From Bolinopsis microptera (taxonomy: Eukaryota; Ctenophora; Tentaculata; Lobata; Bolinopsidae), in contig NC_087084.1 in the NCBI RefSeq assembly GCF_026151205.1, positions 13,171,453 to 13,235,452 of the forward strand: a DNA stretch of 64,000 bases. The letters are read 5' to 3'. Under the pieces are notes generated by a model, which saw only the letters and a list, made by a program, of their open reading frames with translations, ran no database searches and was not told the DNA's origin. Each line of letters begins with the position of its first letter. The first letter of the stretch is position 1. This document shows positions 59,012-64,000 of this stretch, in pieces. The translations under genes were made by a program, and so were the position numbers.

Positions 59012-59831
59012 CTCCAATAAACTGAACTGGAAACCTCACATCGAATCACTAAATAAGAAACTAAGAAGTGCTTGTGGACGTATTTACCGCATAAAAAACT
59101 GTCTACCTATAAAACTGCACAAGCAGATATACCACACACTATTTGAATCACACCTTACGTTCGCCATCTCAGTATGGGGTGGTGTCTCTAACCAAGTTAT
59201 CAACCCTGTATTCTTAACACAGAAGAGATGTATTAGAATAATTTTTGGAGATGCAAACTCATACCAAAACAAATTCAAAACATGTGCTCGTTCTAGACCT
59301 ATTCAATGTAAAATACTGGGTAAATATGAGTCTAATGTTAATAACTCTGTTAATCCACGTATTAAACCATGTGCAAAGTGTGTCCGCTCTAAATCGGTAG
59401 TTCATAATAAACTTGTTAGACCCTTATGTTGTCAAAAACTAGGAGCTGAATTCTATTCCAAGGAATCAACCAAACCATTATTTAACAGTCATAAACTCCT
59501 TACTGTTCATAATCTTTACAAACTTCGTACTATAACTGAACTTTTTAAAATAGTGAAATATAGGGTACCCATATCTCTCTACTCTTTACTTAACATGTCT
59601 GAACTGAGGGATGACCGTCTAATACCACCAAAGCCAAGCCATAACTTTATTTATAAATCTTCTTGGCTTTGGAATCAATTCAAGGACTCCAATCCACAGA
59701 ATAAACCTGACTTTGTGAACACATCCTGTAACTCAATCAAATCAAGGCTAAACCGATCTCTTCTAGATGCCCAAAGCAGGTTCGATAATGAGTGGCATAA
59801 TGACAACTTTAACAGTTTTGGACCATGCTAG
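59012..59831 (+). pseudogene. 5'-truncated related LINE, C-terminal region
   Basis: An open frame to the stop after NSFGPC aligns by eye with the C-terminal part of the minus-strand LINE: KLNWKPHIESLNKKL against KLKWDVQIRALNSKL, YHTLFESHL, ISVWGG, TQK(R/K)CIRI(I/L)FGD, STKPLFN against HTKPLFN, and HNLYK. The reverse transcriptase core is missing, so this is a dead 5' truncation, usual for LINEs. It differs by an insert of about 40 residues between CARSRPIQCKILGK and AEFYSKEST containing CAKC and CC. It lies head-to-head with the other LINE, and its sequence is too different to be an inverted part of the same insertion. Confidence 0.85.
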
Positions 59832-60707
59832 ATTATTGATAAAAACGTGGAATTTATGTAAACAAATACTTAATTACTTAAATATTGCCGTTTCCGTACG
59901 GCGCTATACGTAATATATGTTAAAAGCGCGCCGCAGCTACTCCCTACCTCAACATTTGCGCGGGTTTCTTAAGCGCGCACGTACGTTTATTCTTGGCCGT
60001 TAATCAGACCCATGACATAACGCTATAGGTGGCAGTGACTGTAATTTTCTTCAACAATTACTGAATTATCCATCCATAAAGTGATTTACAAAATGACACC
60101 TAAACCTCGTGTTTCGGTGTTCACTTAAACGGTACTTGGCGGCTGAACTGTGGTGTCTGACGTTTGCAGCTAGATCGGACTCTGCATGATATTGTATTAG
60201 CAAATTTGTATAGTGTATAATTGTTTAGTGTTTATAATACTCTGCAACCTGGTAGCACGGCTGACACAAAAACAAAATGTTGGCCTGGCTTGTGCATAAC
60301 CAAGTAAATAACACGCACTCCGATAAAAGCCGTCTGGAGAAACTCTGCAAAATGTTCATTGTAGTCAACGGGCACAAAGAAGCACTACTAGCAATTGTGT
60401 CCTTTACCCTCCTACATAATTTGAACATTTTTGTGGCTAACTCATTGAACAACATCTGAATTAAAATGTGTCTAGTATTAAAAGATTCAGCAAGTAATTT
60501 TTTCATGTACGCTGTACACTGTAGTTAGTAAATCAAATCAAACTTTTTCGATCAGCCGCTGTACTGAACCAGTGTTGCACTATAGGTAAAAATTGTGTAT
60601 ATTTTGTTCATTTTTGAGTGTAAATTAATTTATTAATTTATCACAAATTATTTTATTATAATATGACCACTTATGTGAAATGGTTATTTTGACTTTAAAT
60701 ATTTAAA
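59832..60707. other. LINE 3' flank and non-coding stretch
   Basis: GC-rich patches (AAGCGCGCCGC, GCGCGCACGTACG) near 59,922-59,985 stand out from the AT-rich surroundings. Frames on both strands at 60,225-60,506 are open, but neither is recognised. Confidence 0.35.
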
Positions 60708-61025
60708 CTAAATATGAATTGATTGTGGGTATGAAATAAAATTTGTTTTACTAAAAATTTGTTTTACTAAATTGAGGTGTAAATAGTCCGGTCTCTGGTT
60801 TCGTCCAATGTTCCTAGAGAATTGCTGGCTTAGGAGCCCAGCCTCATCACAGAACATGTCAAAACCAGGTACCAAAGTCACACCAAAGTTGGAATGGAGC
60901 AGCTCCTTAAAAATTAATTCATTATAATGTGCAACTTTACGATTTAGCTCAATGAGTTTGGTTGGCAGCAGCGGACACACAAATATATTCGCTTTGGGGT
61001 TAAGCGCTTGGATCATTTCTACTTT
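60708..61025 (-). pseudogene. SGNH-hydrolase-like C-terminal fragment
   Basis: Begins after a CAG acceptor-like site (minus strand CCATTTGTTCAG) and runs to the stop at 60,708. The peptide contains NIFVCPLLPTKLIELNRKV, an FKELLHSNFGVTLVPGFD segment and PDYLHLN. The last supplies the Asp-x-x-His of SGNH/GDSL block V. Esterase-like domains of this style occur in ORFs of several invertebrate retroelements. The Gly-Asp-Ser block I is not present in the window, so the enzyme is incomplete. Whether it belongs to a spliced gene or a decayed element is undecided. Confidence 0.5.
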
Positions 61026-61161
61026 CTGAACAAATGGTTTAAAAACATTGTTCTTGATATAATATAATACATGTTAAAAAGTTAAGTGTCTAGTATTTAT
61101 GTTTGTTGATATCAACTATTAAGTTCGATTGAAATATTTATTTAAAACACTACTACATGTT

Positions 61162-61371
61162 TTAAAAAACAAAATATTTACAAAACAAAACGACGGGGAC
61201 ACAGAAAGGAGAAGAACAACACATCACACGGACGGAAACTGTATTATCTCCTTTGAAATTTGCTGGTGATATTTCAGTTCTTGCTGATGCCTTCACATCA
61301 CATCTGGTCTGAGCTGATGATTGTAATCTTTTCCTACTCGCTGTAAGACCCAAAGCACTACGACTCAACAT
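61162..61371 (-). CDS. small hypothetical ORF, possibly 5' part of the SGNH-like unit
   Basis: ATG at 61,371. The first 48 residues (MLSRSALGLTASRKRLQSSA onward) are Ser/Arg-rich and look like a disordered N terminus. The last 20 are hydrophobic and probably not coding. It lies 137 bp upstream of the SGNH-like fragment on the same strand, so a shared transcript is possible, but no donor fits cleanly. Confidence 0.25.
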   Translation of the reverse strand: MLSRSALGLTASRKRLQSSAQTRCDVKASARTEISPANFKGDNTVSVRVMCCSSPFCVPVVLFCKYFVF

Positions 61372-61900
61372 CAAAATTCTATATGACTTCTGTATATCAG
61401 TGTTTATTGAACAAAACCAAGATTTTTATATTTATGCCTTCCAAAGACAAAGAATCCATTAAAACATTTACATTGCACATTGGCCCGGAACAGTAAATCA
61501 AATCAAATCAAATTTAAACATTTATGGCATGGCCTCAACCTGGCCTGACCTGATTTGTTGCAGCTTGTAAACTTACTATAGATTTGCAAACGCTACAGTC
61601 CCCTTTGAAAATATCAAAAATGCATACTTACTACTAAATTTCCTACTGTAATTATACAGATCTTACGTTTTTCACTATTCTTTTTTTTTTAAGTAAGTTG
61701 CATTGTCTACCCAAATTACTTAAATACTTCACTTAAATACTTCACTTAAATACTTCACATAGCCATAATAAATCTTCACGTACTGCGAGGGCTTTGGTTA
61801 AAGCAATTTAAATACCATTTAATGAAAATATTTACAAATATCCAAAAATTAACTATTCAGGCATACTCGTTGCATCAAAATTTAATTGACGATGTCAATT
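61372..61900. other. non-coding stretch
   Basis: Contains ATCAA repeats near 61,495-61,512 and a 13-bp tandem repeat (CACTTAAATACTT, three copies) at about 61,718-61,760. Confidence 0.5.
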
Positions 61901-61908
61901 CATGGCAG

Positions 61909-61997
61909 CTCGGCGCGGCACAGTAGGGCATCTCGCCGATCTAGCCAGTGAGAAGCCTCATTGAGTGCGCGGCGCGGCACAGTAACGCATCGCGCTA
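61909..61997. repeat. imperfect direct repeat of GC-rich words
   Basis: CTCGGCGCGGCACAGTAGGG and GCGCGGCGCGGCACAGTAAC recur about 58 bp apart in otherwise AT-rich DNA. Confidence 0.6.
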
Positions 61998-62022
61998 CAA
62001 CATCAAAATCAGAACAGGCTAC

Positions 62023-62314
62023 CATGTTCCTTAAACGAGTGGCAACACTTCTGGCAGCCAAGACCAGCCAGGACAAAAGCCTCATCATGGCAAATCTTAG
62101 GCGTCGTTTGCGATTTGAGCTACTCAAAACAGTTTTGATTGCAGTGAGAGGACACAGAGGACGGTATTATGAGAAAGCAATACCTGTTGACGAACTGGAC
62201 CTAAACCTCGCACACACCACCAGCGATGAAGACAGGGGTGATGATGTTGATGATGAAGATGAGGAAGTTGATGATGAGGTGGAGAATGTAGAGGAAGAGG
62301 TTTCAGAAGAGTGA
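62023..62314 (+). CDS. small basic protein with acidic tail, unrecognised
   Basis: ATG at 62,023. An AG acceptor-like site (CATCAAAATCAG) lies 11 bases upstream, so this could be a last exon. About 95 residues: a basic, helical part with MANLRRRLRFELLKTVLIAV and RGHRGRYYEKA, then DELDLNL, then a tail almost entirely Asp, Glu and Val to the stop at 62,312-62,314. The LRFELLKT...VRGHRG segment recalls C-terminal pieces of mobile-element proteins in invertebrates, from memory only. A nuclear, nucleic-acid- or histone-binding role would fit the charge pattern, but this is not established. AATAAA words follow at 62,369. Confidence 0.4.
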
Positions 62315-62887
62315 GCTGAAAAGAAGACAATATTCTATTCTAATTTATTGATTATTATATTTATTGAAATAAACATATAATATCCATTACTCCAGGAGTG
62401 ATGACAGGATATATAGAAAGAACAAAAAAAAAGTTAATATGAAATTTGCTTTGTTTTGTATTATATTTGTATTCAAAAAATTATTGAATAACGCCAGTCA
62501 AATCAATTTTGTTTTTGAAACCATAAATTACATATTTTTGACCGTTTATGAACATATTTTGAGTGATCTTGTTATTTCGCTTATGTTGATTTGAAAAAAA
62601 TATGACGCGATTTGTGCTTGATACATGTTTCGTATCCAAATATCAGAAGCGGCGGCGCGCGCTTCGCGCGCGAAAAGTGGCATGCAACGTATGTCAAATT
62701 TGTGCTGCACTAATAGCTTATAAGTTGGAAATTATATGCGCGGCGTTACCAAGAATTTAAAATATTTTAATGCTAAGTTGTTAGTTATAGTAGTAGTAGA
62801 AAATCTTTCAAAGTACGAAATATCTCTTTAAAAGAGCATCCTAGGCACCTTATAGATATCAAAACGCATAAAAAAGAAAACAAAACA
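62315..62887. other. non-coding stretch with a CG-alternating hairpin
   Basis: AT-rich apart from the GC island around 62,650-62,672. No genes seen. Confidence 0.45.
62656..62672. repeat. short CG-alternating hairpin
   Basis: CGCGCGC, loop TTC, GCGCGCG. Alternating CG can adopt Z-DNA. It is bounded by AT-rich sequence. Confidence 0.8.
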
Positions 62888-63564
62888 TCAACCATCTTCT
62901 AACTTCTTCCACTCCTCCCTATCTAAAGCTAAAAATCTAAGGTCTTCGAAATCAGTCAAATTCTTAAGTCTAATATCAAGATTTCTACTAGTCAAGTCTT
63001 TTCTAATAACATCTAATAAGTTTAAACATGGTCTACCCCGTCTCCCTTCCATAAAAATATCAGAATTTATAGCAAATAACATAGAGGTGTATGCTGGTGA
63101 GTCTTCCTGTCCTCTTAAGATATGTCCTAACATTCTCCATCGAAACTTAGAGACTCTCACAGACAAGGGAGTGACATAACAACGAGCATAGAGTGCCTCA
63201 TTAGAAATAACCCCAGTAGGCCATCTGATGTTGAGGATTCTTCGGAGGTGTTTGCGATGAGCAATGTCAAGTTCATTCAACGAAGCTAGTGGTGCAGCCC
63301 AGGAGTTGCAGTTGTAGAGTAGAATGGAGACTACTTGTGCCTCGTAGATTTTGATCTTCCTTTGGACTGAAATCTTGCTCTTCATCCAAACTTTCTGAAA
63401 TTTACTAAAGGCAACATTACCAAGAAATATTCGATTCTTGATATCCTTAACAGTGCACATCAACGATCCTAAAGTTTTGTTAGAGCGCCACTCTTCATCA
63501 CCTCTATACACTTTTCCAACAATCACCTTGCGTTTAACAGTGGGTTTAGGATCTGCTAAATAAA
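62888..63564 (-). pseudogene. C-terminal region of a second non-LTR reverse transcriptase
   Basis: Open from at least 63,564, where a TTTTTATTTAG acceptor-like site precedes ADPKPTVKRK, to the stop at 62,888. It carries the post-palm features of LINE ORF2 proteins: LGSLM..VKDIKNRI, KIKIYEAQVVSILLYNCNSW, HLRRILNIRWP, SNEALYARC, FRWRMLGHILRGQ and GRRGRPCLNLLDVIRKDL. This belongs to a different LINE group from the element at 50-58 kb. The catalytic motifs are absent, so it is a 5'-truncated remnant, or, less likely, an exon of a larger gene. Confidence 0.8.
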
Positions 63565-63805
63565 AAAGTTGTTAGTTATACAATAAGTAATAAAATTCTT
63601 AATTGACGAGTTTTGTGAAAATTATAAATTTATAGTATCAAGATAGCATTATATTATACATAACAGTTCGCTACTCATTAAATATTGTAAACGCGACTAA
63701 AGTGTTAACGCGCCGCGCACACAGAAGAGCTAGACTTTGAAAAAAACCAAAAATAAATCGAGCGCTACCATATTTCGGGGATCATAGCGCTCAATTATTT
63801 CGAAG
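63565..63805. other. non-coding spacer
   Basis: Short AT-rich stretch. CGCGCCGCGCAC at 63,708 is a small GC patch. Nothing else seen. Confidence 0.4.
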
Positions 63806-64000
63806 TTATTCCCTGCGAAACTTCTTGCGGTACGCTTGTACGTTGCCGTCGAAATTTTCGAAATCTGCCTAATTTTCTGATATTTGTACCCATTGTTCGG
63901 GATTAACTGCACACTTTGCCTTAATGGTTTCATTCATCTTTCTCACGCCGACCCTATGCGATTTCGTCAAGATACTGAAGTACGTGGCTTGCACAGGCGG
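63806..64000 (-). pseudogene. coding fragment cut by the window edge, one in-frame stop
   Basis: From the right edge the minus strand reads PPVQATYFSILTKSHRVGVR, then KMNETIKAKCAVNPEQWVQI, to TAG at 63,869-63,871. It continues in the same frame as ADFENFDGNVQAYRKKFRRE to TAA at 63,806-63,808. The quality on both sides of the TAG suggests one peptide with a premature stop. No family is recognised; a retroelement remnant is likely given the neighbours. Confidence 0.3.

Noticed and set aside
58829-59831. twin-priming inversion of a single LINE
   Set aside because: The plus-strand piece is a C-terminal region clearly diverged from, and with an insert relative to, the C-terminal region of the minus-strand LINE. 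The two are therefore separate insertions.

Overview
This window looks like AT-rich, gene-poor nuclear DNA from an invertebrate animal. The evidence is a spliced first coding exon of a Yippee-like (YPEL) gene, degraded LINE and Penelope-type retroelements, several short inverted-repeat DNA transposons, and very many short-period minisatellites. There are no bacterial operons, no ribosome-binding-site-led genes, and no rRNA or convincing tRNA. I cannot name the phylum from the sequence. The abundance of a Naiad-type Penelope element fits many marine invertebrates.

Layout. Positions 1-34,000 are mostly non-coding. They hold about twenty tandem arrays, with units of 10 or 20 bp remarkably common. 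Four clusters of CCAAT boxes, three of them paired with CACGTG E-boxes, look like proximal promoters (about 1.8, 3.3, 6.9 and 22 kb). The DNA-transposon-like elements are: 23,552-23,701 (CAGGG termini, hAT-like) with a decayed relative at 28,617; 26,052-26,916 (long terminal inverted repeats, 8-bp target duplication); 27,787-28,256 and its 52-bp deletion derivative at 33,825 (TTAA target); and an inverted-repeat unit at 33,137-33,302. Small candidate genes in this part (12.2 kb, 29.6 kb) are weakly supported.

Positions about 34,035-46,560 have an abnormal texture: runs of A, C, G and T several bases long follow one another nearly everywhere, and a 15-bp minisatellite dissolves into homopolymers. 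This is most simply poor consensus sequence. Only 37.5-37.9 kb inside it looks normal, and that part contains one candidate terminal exon.

Positions 46,561-64,000 are the informative part. The Yippee-like exon (47,744-47,880, minus) runs toward the abnormal tract, where its remaining exons are presumably lost. A LINE with a PHD finger, an AP endonuclease and a reverse transcriptase lies on the minus strand at 50,842-58,828. It is split inside its endonuclease domain by a permuted Penelope-like element (Naiad type: GIY-YIG nuclease first, then a CxC linker, then the reverse transcriptase) with near-identical 0.78-kb pseudo-LTRs (53,594-58,206). Beyond it come a 5'-truncated relative of the same LINE on the plus strand (59,012-59,831), an SGNH-hydrolase-like fragment, a small acidic-tailed ORF, a second LINE tail (62,888-63,564) and a coding fragment cut by the window edge.

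Limits: everything is read by eye from sequence. Family names rest on recognised motifs, not on searches, and most small ORFs in the non-coding part were discarded as chance.
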